From Lachnospiraceae bacterium UBA3826 (GTDB taxonomy: Bacteria; Bacillota; Clostridia; Lachnospirales; Lachnospiraceae), in contig DGII01000008.1 in assembly GCA_002393095.1 (NCBI GenBank), positions 1 through 20,471 on the forward strand: a DNA stretch of 20,471 bases, read 5' to 3'. The translations under genes and the position numbers were made by a program. The notes beneath the pieces were generated by a model. That model was not told the origin of the DNA. It ran no database searches and saw nothing but the letters and a program-made list of their open reading frames with translations. This document shows positions 6,930-14,285 of this stretch, piece after piece (position 1 is the first letter of the stretch; every line of letters begins with the position of its first letter).

Positions 6930-8288
6930 TCAGGAAAGCGCCCGTCTTTCTGTCCGGAAGATAAGCGCTTTCCATGAGGGAGAGAACACATAGTAGGCTA
7001 TCATGCACAGCATTCCGAATCCGAAGGATATGGGGAAGCAGTACATTATATGGTCGCCGCTTATGTATCTTGCGATAAGGTAGGCTGCGGGTATTCTGAC
7101 TGCCCACAGCATGAGAAGATTGATAAGGGTGGTGTATTTTACCCTGCCTGTACCGTTGACTATGCAGGATATACCGTTGAATACGGCATACATCCACTGT
7201 GACAGCATCATTATGGCTACAAAGCGTCCTGCGTAGCTAAGGACCACAGCCTCGGATGTAAAAAGCCTTAAGATGGGCATACGAAGCGCTATGAAGAGCA
7301 GGCCGGCGCTTAGGGTTATGGCACCGGACGCAAGCGGGATACGCACCTGTCCGTCCCGTAATCTGTCTATCCTTCCTGCACCGAAGTTCTGCCCTGAGAA
7401 GGTGGTAGCCGCAGAGGATATGCCGGTTATGGCCATATTGGAAAGCCCCGTTACTCTTCCCGATACCGACCAGCCGGCCATGAATACGGCTCCCTGGGCA
7501 TTGACAAGGGTCTGCAGTGCCATGTGTCCGAAGGAGAAGAGGGAATTATTAAGTCCTATGGGCAGGCCGACAGTGACTATCTGCTTAAGTTCACTGCGTA
7601 CTATGCCATGTGGCAGAATAGTGAACTCAAGCTCAGGATACCTTCTCTTAATGTATACTATGCTGAATGACCATGACAGGTACATGGCAGTACCCGTAGC
7701 TATGGCGACGCCTGCGACTCCGAGGCCGAAGAACGCCACGAGCGTGATATCCAGAATAATATTGACCACACACGATATCATAAGGAAGTACAGAGAAGCC
7801 TTGCTGTCACCTATGCCTCTGAGTATTCCGGCATTCATGTTATACCCGATATTACCCATAGCACTGCAGAGCACTATACGGGTATAGAGAAGTGCATTGT
7901 CCCATACATCCGAAGGCACGCCCATTATCCTAAGCAGGAGTGGGGAGATGAACCATCCCATTATGCTTATGGGAATTCCGCTGAGGTATACGAAGGATAT
8001 GGCGGTGCGACAGGCATTGTTGATCCCTTTTTTATCACCGGCTCCGGCGTGCTGTGATATCAGTATGCTCACTCCCGTGCCTATCCCCAAGAATATGCAT
8101 AAGAGCACTTCTATGGGCTGCGAACTGGTGCCCACGGCGGCAATGGCCGTATAATCACAGTAATTGCCTATTACCAGAGTGTCTACGGTGGTATAGAGAT
8201 ATTGCAGCACATTGCCTAATATTATAGGCAGTGCGAACAGCATGATATTACCCATTATGGGGCCTTTTGTCATATCTATTTTTTTCAT
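6930..8288 (-). CDS. MATE-family multidrug/metabolite exporter
   Basis: A 452-residue membrane protein with about 12 hydrophobic segments in two halves, the normal MATE length. The N-terminus (DMTKGPIMGNIMLFALPIIL) and following LYTTVDTLVIGNY are characteristic of the family, as is GTSSQPIEVLL. MATE proteins extrude cationic drugs or metabolites by Na+ or H+ antiport; the substrate here is unknown. Start ATG 8288, with AGGAAAG about 11 nt upstream. It follows the YetA-like gene by 85 nt with no terminator in between and precedes queH by 40 nt, so it may be read through from the cupin/lyase genes. Nothing in the sequence links its substrate to its neighbours. Confidence 0.92.
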   Translation of the reverse strand: MKKIDMTKGPIMGNIMLFALPIILGNVLQYLYTTVDTLVIGNYCDYTAIAAVGTSSQPIEVLLCIFLGIGTGVSILISQHAGAGDKKGINNACRTAISFVYLSGIPISIMGWFISPLLLRIMGVPSDVWDNALLYTRIVLCSAMGNIGYNMNAGILRGIGDSKASLYFLMISCVVNIILDITLVAFFGLGVAGVAIATGTAMYLSWSFSIVYIKRRYPELEFTILPHGIVRSELKQIVTVGLPIGLNNSLFSFGHMALQTLVNAQGAVFMAGWSVSGRVTGLSNMAITGISSAATTFSGQNFGAGRIDRLRDGQVRIPLASGAITLSAGLLFIALRMPILRLFTSEAVVLSYAGRFVAIMMLSQWMYAVFNGISCIVNGTGRVKYTTLINLLMLWAVRIPAAYLIARYISGDHIMYCFPISFGFGMLCMIAYYVFSPSWKALIFRTERRALS

Positions 8289-8340
8289 ATTCCAAAGCTT
8301 TCCTGTCGGTGAACCACTAATCTGTTATACGGATATCCTT

Positions 8341-8463
8341 CTTTGGGCGAAATTCTTACTGCTATAGGGATATTTACAGGGATATCTGCTCATATCCGGC
8401 CTTTATAAGTGCCCTGTAGAAGCTTGCTATAGGGATCATGCTCTGGGCGAAATTCTTACTGCT
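8341..8463. repeat. 23-bp near-perfect direct repeat spaced exactly 100 bp across the 3' end of the YetA-like gene
   Basis: Bases 8341-8363 and 8441-8463 match at 22 of 23 positions (shared core TGGGCGAAATTCTTACTGCT). A second short block, GCTATAGGGAT, occurs at 8361-8371 and again at 8426-8436, but in the opposite order relative to the first block. One copy lies inside the coding sequence (protein QSSKNFAQ region) and the other just beyond the stop codon at 8374-8376. The arrangement looks like a remnant of a tandem duplication with an AGCA microhomology at the junction. Confidence 0.8.
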
Positions 8464-10683
8464 CTGATTGCCCACCAGCACCGCGTCCTCTGCCTTTTTC
8501 TTAAGTGAGGTGTAGCCGGGCGAGTCGCTTATCGCCTTCTTAAAGGTGCCGATACCGTATTCAAGGTATCTCTTATCACCGCTTAAGTCATAGGCGATAG
8601 CCAGCGCTTCGAGCAAAAGGGTATTGTTGCCTAAGCGGTTAAGGCTTGGCAGCTCCTTATAATAGAACAGTCCCCACTCTTTTACGTAGCAGTTCTCAAT
8701 CATATCATCCACGGCTCTAAGCATCATGGACTTAAGCTCATTGTCGGGGAAGTGCCTGTAATATCTCATAAGGCTTCCTATGGCCACGGATATCATAAAG
8801 CCCACACGTACAAGGGTATTGTCTGTATACGGAGCCAGCCAGTGACCGTACATTTCCTCCCATATCTTAAAGTCATCAAGTATCTTCTGGCACTTTTGAA
8901 GCCAGCCTTCGTCAAGAGTCTCCACATAGAGAGCGGTAAGAGTCCTTAAGGCCCAGCCTGTCTCTCTTGCGTTGATCTCACCGGGCTTTTGATACATGGG
9001 AGTATCAAGAAGCCTCTGCACATTATGTCCGATACCGATGGCGGTGCTTAATCCGCGTTCATCTCCGGTAAAATGATAGTAATCAAGAAGTCCTTCTACC
9101 CATTCATGTGAGCATACCATGACTCCGTCTGTCACATGCTCTGCCGTATGCTCCCACTGTCCTCCGATATAGAGGGGGTCTCTGTGATAGTGACATACAT
9201 CCACATCCATCCAATGACTGCATGAAGCTATGTTGTAGTCAAGGAACCTTCGAAAGCCCGTCCTTACGTACATAAGGGCGCAGGAATGGGGATAGTCGTA
9301 CTCGTTGTTGCACCAGACAAGCCTGCCTTTGCCTCTGCCCTGTGCAGTATAGTTGGCATCATAGGAATCACCGAAATTAAGCATTCCGTAAGCCCGGCAG
9401 TGACCGTCTGCTCTGGCGATCAGATTCTGTTCAACCATCGGGTCGGTATTGTCCGTGAATATGTCAGGCCATACTCCTGATGCCTCATGGACAGAGGGCG
9501 ATACATATGGTCTGTATGGCATCTGATAGACGATGCTTCTGTCGTTTAGTGCCTCAAGAGACTCGCCCGCATCATGGAAGTGAAGCAGGAATCTCTGCTC
9601 CCTTGCCATACCGCTTTTAAGAACGACTTTGTCATCACACTCAGGGATAAGCATAAGAGCTATTCCTTCAGAGTCCGCGGATACAGCCTTGGGGAAGTTC
9701 TGATGCGCCTGAAAGACGGTTGCGCATATCCCTCCCTTATCGTCTGTATGATCCGCGAAAAATGTGCCGTAGAAAACCTCGGCGAAGTGTTCGTTGGCTT
9801 CCTTAAGCAGACCCTCGCTGTCTATGAGGCGGGTAAGGTGCTCGCCTTTATCGCTTACAAGATAATCGGTCTTATAATTGGAGGAGGCGACACAGGTCCT
9901 TACTTTGTCTGATGATATGATGTGATCGGGCTTGGTATCGGCACTACTTAGATTGCTCCTTTGGATATTAAAGGTCAGTGACTTAGGTCTAAGGGGTTCA
10001 TCCGATGTATTGATGATCCGGTAAGACACTTCTAGCCAAGGCTTACCCGCATATGCCGTAAGTCTGACTTCAAAGCTGTATTCATCCCTGCCTTCGGGGG
10101 ATATGTGTCTGCCGGAATTCTTAAGCGTGACACATACAGGACCGCTTTCCGCTATCTCCCATCTGTCGGTCCGTATGGAATACGGAACATCCTCACCCTC
10201 CTTTGTAAGTAAAGGACCGGTGAAGCGGCTGCCTTCATATGTAACCGCTCCGGCACTGACGCTCTCAAGTATACGGTCAGAGCTGTCTTTGACCATAAAT
10301 GAATAGGTCAGGCCGTCATTATCGCCTGTGGTCCGTATCTCATAGCCGTCGGAAAGGGAAGTAATCTTAACGGGATTAAAGGCGATATCAGCCATATCCT
10401 GCGCTTTCTCTTCGGAATATGCCATATCAAACTTAAGCGTCAGCCTGCTATCCGATGGTATATCCGTAAGGAACCTGAGAAAGATGAACCTGACAGACCC
10501 ATCATCATACAACGAGGTTATCCTGCTCTGAAGCGGAAGATAACGGTTGTTATCTGACAGCCTTATCCCTTCTGTATCGTACAGAAGCCCTTTGGGAAGG
10601 GGGAAGCCTGTAAAGCATGGCTCAAGGTGCCTGTCATACCTGTATAATCTGTCTATGTATATTTCTATCCCGTTATCCGTCAT
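8374..10683 (-). CDS. YetA/PcRGLX-like protein, putative exo-rhamnogalacturonan lyase (PL26-type)
   Basis: A 769-residue protein without signal peptide, hence probably cytoplasmic. It starts with an all-beta region (GFPLPKGLLYD at about residues 25-35), continues with a long beta-sandwich and ends from about residue 400 with helical repeats typical of an alpha/alpha toroid. A dense His/Trp/Asp patch lies there: HWMDVDVCHYHRDP (to residue 503, HYHRD at 498-502) and GGQWEHTAEH (507-516). This layout fits the PcRGLX/YetA family, whose fungal member is an exo-acting rhamnogalacturonan lyase (PL26); B. subtilis YetA is a relative in a pectin locus. Lyase activity here is inferred. The start overlaps the cupin stop as ATGA, with AGAGGA upstream, so the two are translationally coupled. 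The 3' end shows a local duplication (8341-8463). Alternative: another toroid-type glycoside-active enzyme. Confidence 0.6.
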   Translation of the reverse strand: MTDNGIEIYIDRLYRYDRHLEPCFTGFPLPKGLLYDTEGIRLSDNNRYLPLQSRITSLYDDGSVRFIFLRFLTDIPSDSRLTLKFDMAYSEEKAQDMADIAFNPVKITSLSDGYEIRTTGDNDGLTYSFMVKDSSDRILESVSAGAVTYEGSRFTGPLLTKEGEDVPYSIRTDRWEIAESGPVCVTLKNSGRHISPEGRDEYSFEVRLTAYAGKPWLEVSYRIINTSDEPLRPKSLTFNIQRSNLSSADTKPDHIISSDKVRTCVASSNYKTDYLVSDKGEHLTRLIDSEGLLKEANEHFAEVFYGTFFADHTDDKGGICATVFQAHQNFPKAVSADSEGIALMLIPECDDKVVLKSGMAREQRFLLHFHDAGESLEALNDRSIVYQMPYRPYVSPSVHEASGVWPDIFTDNTDPMVEQNLIARADGHCRAYGMLNFGDSYDANYTAQGRGKGRLVWCNNEYDYPHSCALMYVRTGFRRFLDYNIASCSHWMDVDVCHYHRDPLYIGGQWEHTAEHVTDGVMVCSHEWVEGLLDYYHFTGDERGLSTAIGIGHNVQRLLDTPMYQKPGEINARETGWALRTLTALYVETLDEGWLQKCQKILDDFKIWEEMYGHWLAPYTDNTLVRVGFMISVAIGSLMRYYRHFPDNELKSMMLRAVDDMIENCYVKEWGLFYYKELPSLNRLGNNTLLLEALAIAYDLSGDKRYLEYGIGTFKKAISDSPGYTSLKKKAEDAVLVGNQSSKNFAQSMIPIASFYRALIKAGYEQISL

Positions 10684-11021
10684 ACGAAATCCTCTCGCAT
10701 AGGTGAGAAGATATCAAGTAAGATACCTTCTTCAAGGCATACGCAGCCGTGTACGATCCCGTCCTTTTTAAGCATAGTATCTCCGGCGCTTACTACATGC
10801 TTCTCATCGCCTATCGTGAATTCGAAGCTTCCGGAGATGACATAGGTGATCTGGGTATGAGGATGACTGTGCAGTGCTCCTACCGCACCCTTTTTAAAAT
10901 GATTCTCCACTACCATAAGTTCATCCGTATAGCTTTTTACTATTCTTGTAACACCCTCGGATGCCTCTTCTCCTGTCGCGTCCTTGTCAAAAAGCCATTT
11001 TTTGTCCTTGTTGCTGTCCAT
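10680..11021 (-). CDS. single-domain cupin, KdgF-like (unsaturated uronate linearisation)
   Basis: A 113-residue one-domain cupin. Metal-ligand pattern HSHPHTQ (His51, His53, Gln57) and a later His91 (IVHGC) fit the cupin motifs; the end, DIFSPMREDF, resembles KdgF-type cupins of pectin and alginate pathways. KdgF converts 4,5-unsaturated galacturonate released by lyases into the linear keto form for catabolism. Start ATG 11021 follows a very strong AAGGAGG, and the stop overlaps the start of the YetA-like gene by 4 nt. That partner could make exactly the substrate KdgF needs, which supports the call. Small cupins are hard to tell apart by sequence, so a general sugar-binding cupin remains possible. 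No convincing promoter could be read in the 134-nt gap to the divergent ORF. Confidence 0.68.
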   Translation of the reverse strand: MDSNKDKKWLFDKDATGEEASEGVTRIVKSYTDELMVVENHFKKGAVGALHSHPHTQITYVISGSFEFTIGDEKHVVSAGDTMLKKDGIVHGCVCLEEGILLDIFSPMREDFV

Positions 11022-11155
11022 GCTGTGCCTCCTTGTCTTCTTTTAATTAATGTCCTTCTTAATTTTATCCGCACACAACCCATGTCTGCTTCATTGTCAA
11101 TTGTATATCATAATAAAAAGGTTGTCCTTTACTATTCTATCACAGAACCTTTCCG

Positions 11156-11473
11156 ATGAGTGAGAGACCATATATCAACTACCTTGTAAAGATATCGGAG
11201 GAGCTGGCAGAGGAATTCTGCAGGGAGGTTGACAGGGATATATGGAATGATGTGTTCGAGGGCAGATATTATACCTTTAATGAAGATGATATAAGGCTGA
11301 TAGAGCAGATGCTTGAGGATATGCTGTATGTCTACGGGAGGAGAGCGGGATATTCAGATATTATTCTGAAAGGGCAGCTATACCGGCTTGTTATCATGAT
11401 ATGGGAGAAGAATACCGGCAATGAGGCGGAGTACTTTAAGAGCAGGCTTTCTGCGGATATTTCCGCAGAATGA
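11156..11473 (+). pseudogene. likely remnant of an AraC-family regulator (central linker only)
   Basis: A 105-codon ORF with no Shine-Dalgarno before ATG 11156. Its sequence (RPYINYLVKISEELAEEFCR, YSDIILKGQLYRLVIMIW) resembles the stretch between the N-terminal cupin and the DNA-binding helices of AraC-type regulators. The frame is open back to the stop at 11114-11116, and residues encoded just upstream of the ATG (FYHRTFP) could continue the same domain, which fits a 5'-truncated gene. No helix-turn-helix part follows; the frame stops at 11471. It points away from the cupin/YetA-like genes, where such a regulator would be expected. It contains no hydrophobic or secretion signal. The alternative is an intact small protein of unknown function; the homology is from memory, so I hold this with moderate confidence. 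Confidence 0.45.
11449..11470 (+). other. perfect stem-loop at the 3' end of the AraC-like ORF
   Basis: TTCTGCGGA (11449-11457) pairs perfectly with TCCGCAGAA (11462-11470) around a TATT loop, ending one base before the TGA stop. No T-run follows, so it is not a standard intrinsic terminator. Confidence 0.5.
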
Positions 11474-11493
11474 TGCAACAGAAGTGAATGTAA

Positions 11494-11510
11494 TGTATAC
11501 AGTGTATACA
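11494..11510. promoter_or_regulatory. perfect 17-bp palindrome, candidate repressor operator
   Basis: TGTATACA-G-TGTATACA. Each 8-bp half is itself palindromic, so the site is at once a direct and an inverted repeat. It ends 11 nt before the -35 box of the chemoreceptor promoter. Its TGTATACA core resembles sites used by GntR-type regulators, but no such regulator is in the window. Confidence 0.5.
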
Positions 11511-11521
11511 ATAGTTTTTTA

Positions 11522-11551
11522 TTGAAAGACAGATATATATCGTGCTAAAAT
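11522..11551 (+). promoter_or_regulatory. extended -10 sigma-A-type promoter of the chemoreceptor gene
   Basis: -35 TTGAAA (11522-11527), 18-nt spacer, TGC-TAAAAT with the -10 at 11546-11551. It predicts a leader of about 80 nt before ATG 11639. I see no flagellar sigma-28 motif of the form TAAA-N15-GCCGATAT. Confidence 0.6.
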
Positions 11552-11638
11552 ATCCGTGATTGTAGCACTGTAATGTTTTAACGTTTTGATTGGCTAAAGT
11601 ATATAGTCGGTCAGAGTGTAAAATGGAGGAACCTGAAA

Positions 11639-13630
11639 ATGAAAGGAACTATCAAGGGTAAGCTGACCATGGCCGTGATACTTATTGTGGTTGTGGCAAT
11701 GTTGGTATCTACAGGAGTGATCGTGGGTACATCGAGCAGGAATCTGACGAGTCAGTTATCGACTGAATTACAGATCAATGCGGATAAATATGCGAATTCC
11801 ATTAATACATGGATAGAGATGGAGAAGGGACTTAATTTAGCCGGTGCCGCAGCACTTAAGGCTCTTCCGGACTCATCATATGACAGAGAGCATATACAGC
11901 AGATAGTAACAACAGAGGCGGAAGGACGCTCGGAATTCCTGAATCTGTACTATGGAATGGCAGATAAGCAGCACATCCAGATGGACCCGAACGCAACGGT
12001 TCCCGATGGATATGATCCCACTCAGAGAGGGTGGTATAAGGCAGCTCAGGCAGCAGGAACCACTATAGTCACAGATCCGTATATGGATGTCCTGATCGGA
12101 GGCATGTGTATAACCATCGCTTCTCCGGTATACCGTAACGGAGAGCTGGCAGGTGTCCTCGGAGCGGACTTCACACTTGATTATATAAGCGATGTTGTGA
12201 ACAATATTCCGTATGAGAAGGGTGAATACGGATTCTTAATAGATGCTTCCGGCAATTATATCATGCATGAGAATCAGTCATACCTTCCCGGAGAGGATAC
12301 GGCAACAGCAGTAACAGATGTTATGTCCGGAATAAGTGCGATAACAACGACTCCCGGCGGTCAAGTGCTTCTTACCGGCGATTATGACGGAGAGAGTAAT
12401 TACTTCGCTACATCTTCTGTTACGGGATGTAATTGGGTGCTGGGTCTTGCGATGCCTAAGAGTAATATCAGCCAGACGATAGTCGGGCTTATCGCATTAA
12501 GCGCAGTCATAGCGGTTATAGCCATACTTGCGGTCATTCTCATCATGACTAAGCTCATAGGCCAGCAGCTTGCTCCTATGGAGAATATGAAAGCCTTTAT
12601 CACCGATAAGATAATAGGTACGGATAATATACAAAAAGCGGGCTCTGAGGTTGAACAGATAGGATATCTTCTGTCAGAGCTTGAGACAAGATTCATAGAT
12701 ACCATTCATAAGACTCAGGATGAGTCACAGCTTATAAGGAATAAGATGACCTCGGCTTCGGATAAGATAAGCGGTATCAATGACAGAATATCGGAGATCA
12801 ATGAAGCTATGCAGCGTACCGAAAGCGGTATAGAGAGCCAGACGGAGAGCATACAGAATATTGAGCAGATATGCGGCAACGTAACACAGGCAACCGATAC
12901 TTTTGCCGAAGATACAAGACAGATGAGTGACAGGACGGATGATATCATCACAAGAGTCAAGGCTATGGTGCCTGAGATACTTGCCAATAAGAGACATGCC
13001 GTGGATGTTACGAATAAGGCGAAGGCAGAGCTTGAAGAGGCCATTAAGGGTATACAGGTCATTGAGCAGATAGTTGAGGTGGCATCAGCCATTCAGGGAA
13101 TTGCGAATCAGACTAACCTCTTGGCGCTTAATGCTTCCATAGAGGCTGCAAGGGCAGGTGAAGCGGGAAGAGGCTTCGCGGTCGTTGCGGATGAGATCAA
13201 CAGCTTGAGCACCACTACGGGAAGCGAGATAGAGAAGGTCAATGCCCTTACCAAAGAAGTAACGGTCAATATAGACGAGCTCTCTAAGGTAAGCGATCAA
13301 ATCATCAGATTCCTTAACGAGAATGTGCTTAAGGATTACGACAATCTTGAGACTCTGGCCAATAACTATATGGAGGATGCAAACTACTACAGCGATATCA
13401 GTAAGGAACTGGGCGCAGGAGCCGAGGAGGTCAGTGCATCGGTAGCGGATATCAACAGGGTGCTGGATGCCATCAGCACAGCCCAGCAGCAGCTTGGCGA
13501 TGCGGTACACGCTATATCGGGCAACATGCAGAGCATCACCGAATCCAGCGCCAATGTCTCTGATGAGACATTGGATGTTATGAACAGCATAACAAGCCTT
13601 CAGGATACCACTGAAAGATTTAATGTATAG
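11639..13630 (+). CDS. methyl-accepting chemotaxis protein with dCache sensor, probably amino-acid binding
   Basis: A 663-residue chemoreceptor. TM1 covers about residues 9-31, an extracellular dCache_1 domain about 35-275, and TM2 about 281-308; a short degenerate HAMP-like piece leads into a long coiled-coil signalling domain. The receptor tip is visible as QTNLLALNASIEAARAGEAG followed by RGFAVVADEI (about 490-520), which contacts CheA and CheW. In the distal cache lobe Tyr125, Arg130, Trp132, Tyr133, Tyr148 and Asp177 reproduce the pattern I remember for the amino-acid-binding dCache motif. There is no CheR-docking pentapeptide at the C-terminus. Start ATG 11639 follows GGAGGA. The gene is flanked by its own promoter (11522-11551) and terminator (13669-13734), so it is probably monocistronic. 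No che or flagellar gene lies in the window. Confidence 0.95.
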   Translation: MKGTIKGKLTMAVILIVVVAMLVSTGVIVGTSSRNLTSQLSTELQINADKYANSINTWIEMEKGLNLAGAAALKALPDSSYDREHIQQIVTTEAEGRSEFLNLYYGMADKQHIQMDPNATVPDGYDPTQRGWYKAAQAAGTTIVTDPYMDVLIGGMCITIASPVYRNGELAGVLGADFTLDYISDVVNNIPYEKGEYGFLIDASGNYIMHENQSYLPGEDTATAVTDVMSGISAITTTPGGQVLLTGDYDGESNYFATSSVTGCNWVLGLAMPKSNISQTIVGLIALSAVIAVIAILAVILIMTKLIGQQLAPMENMKAFITDKIIGTDNIQKAGSEVEQIGYLLSELETRFIDTIHKTQDESQLIRNKMTSASDKISGINDRISEINEAMQRTESGIESQTESIQNIEQICGNVTQATDTFAEDTRQMSDRTDDIITRVKAMVPEILANKRHAVDVTNKAKAELEEAIKGIQVIEQIVEVASAIQGIANQTNLLALNASIEAARAGEAGRGFAVVADEINSLSTTTGSEIEKVNALTKEVTVNIDELSKVSDQIIRFLNENVLKDYDNLETLANNYMEDANYYSDISKELGAGAEEVSASVADINRVLDAISTAQQQLGDAVHAISGNMQSITESSANVSDETLDVMNSITSLQDTTERFNV

Positions 13631-13668
13631 TAAGCCTGATCATCAATAGAATGATTATATAGCTAAGC

Positions 13669-13734
13669 AGAGCGGACAGCCTGCCGGGAGATGGATGCAA
13701 TGCATCTCTTCCGGCGGTAAATGTCCGCTCTTTT
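13669..13734 (+). terminator. long intrinsic terminator after the chemoreceptor gene
   Basis: Outer stem AGAGCGGACA (13669-13678) pairs with TGTCCGCTCT (13722-13731), followed by TTT. A second stem inside (GCCGG and GAGATG against CATCTC and CCGGC) makes a long branched or extended hairpin. It isolates the chemoreceptor transcript from the next gene. Confidence 0.82.
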
Positions 13735-13766
13735 ATAATATTTGACAGAGATCACAGGCATTTTAC

Positions 13767-13795
13767 TGGACACGGGAAGCCGTAGCATATATAAT
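13767..13795 (+). promoter_or_regulatory. sigma-A-type promoter for the SpoIIAB-like ATPase gene
   Basis: -35 TGGACA (13767-13772), 17-nt spacer, -10 TATAAT (13790-13795), a perfect -10. Initiation near 13802 would give a leader of about 65 nt containing a weak TGCCC/GGGCA pairing (13823-13827 with 13850-13854) just before the AAAGGA ribosome site. It may drive the whole six-gene run to lepA. Confidence 0.65.
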
Positions 13796-13866
13796 ATATA
13801 CGCAGAAATGTGGGTTTTGATTTGCCCTGTTGCATCGTAATGTGTATCCGGGCATAAAGGACTGGT

Positions 13867-14277
13867 ATGAACGAAATCAAGGTAGAAGCGACCATTGAGA
13901 ATATCCCGAAGGTAACGGAATTCGTGGACAGTATTCTGGAAGAGTGTGAGTGTCCGGTAAAAGTGCAGATGCAGATAGATGTTGCGATTGATGAGCTTAT
14001 GAGCAATATCGCATATTATGCTTACAGTCAGGGTACGGGAGAGGTTGTTGTACGTGCAGAGGTAAGTGATGCTCCTAAGACGGTGGCGCTGACTTTTATA
14101 GACAGCGGTATACAATACGATCCTCTTAAGAAAAAGGACCCGGACGTGTCTCTGCCCGTCGAAGAGAGGGAAATAGGCGGTCTGGGTATATTCATAGTCA
14201 AGAAGACCATGGATGATGTATCCTATGAGTACAGGGACGGGCAGAATATCCTCACGATCAGGAAGATTCTGCAATAG
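13867..14277 (+). CDS. SpoIIAB/RsbW-type ATP-binding protein (GHKL fold)
   Basis: A 136-residue stand-alone histidine-kinase-type ATPase (HATPase_c_2). Its ATP site is complete: N-box DELMSN with Glu43 and Asn47, G1 box DSG (79-81) and G2 box GGLG (104-107). In known systems such proteins are serine kinases of STAS anti-anti-sigma factors or bind sigma factors. Start ATG 13867 follows AAAGGA. There is no sigma factor, STAS protein or PP2C phosphatase in the window; instead a membrane diguanylate cyclase starts 8 nt downstream, so the two are surely cotranscribed. An anti-sigma role is therefore only an inference from the fold. In Clostridia such pairs of small ATPase and cyclase may be part of a dispersed partner-switch that regulates signalling rather than transcription. 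Confidence 0.85.
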   Translation: MNEIKVEATIENIPKVTEFVDSILEECECPVKVQMQIDVAIDELMSNIAYYAYSQGTGEVVVRAEVSDAPKTVALTFIDSGIQYDPLKKKDPDVSLPVEEREIGGLGIFIVKKTMDDVSYEYRDGQNILTIRKILQ

Positions 14278-14285
14278 GGGAGTAT

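Noticed and set aside
6890..6991. ATG 6991 as the start of queH
   Set aside because: It lies inside the MATE coding region with no ribosome site, and the extra 34 residues do not look like QueH.
7273..7887. 204-codon open frame on the + strand
   Set aside because: It is antisense to the MATE exporter; Pro/Met/Ser-rich composition is typical of a shadow of a membrane-protein gene.
11022..11155. Clear promoter pair in the divergent gap between cupin and AraC-like ORF
   Set aside because: A TTGACA occurs on the - strand but no -10 lies at 16-18 nt from it; other combinations are too poor to list.
11590..11612. Sigma-28 (flagellar) promoter before the chemoreceptor
   Set aside because: A TAAAG is present but no GCCGATAT-like -10 occurs at the required spacing.
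13802..13866. c-di-GMP riboswitch in the leader of the ATPase/cyclase genes
   Set aside because: The leader is only about 65 nt and lacks the conserved core of known c-di-GMP riboswitches; only a weak 5-bp pairing is seen.
13663..14274. 203-codon open frame on the - strand
   Set aside because: It crosses the terminator and lies antisense to the SpoIIAB-like gene with its complete ATP site; the product shows no domain.
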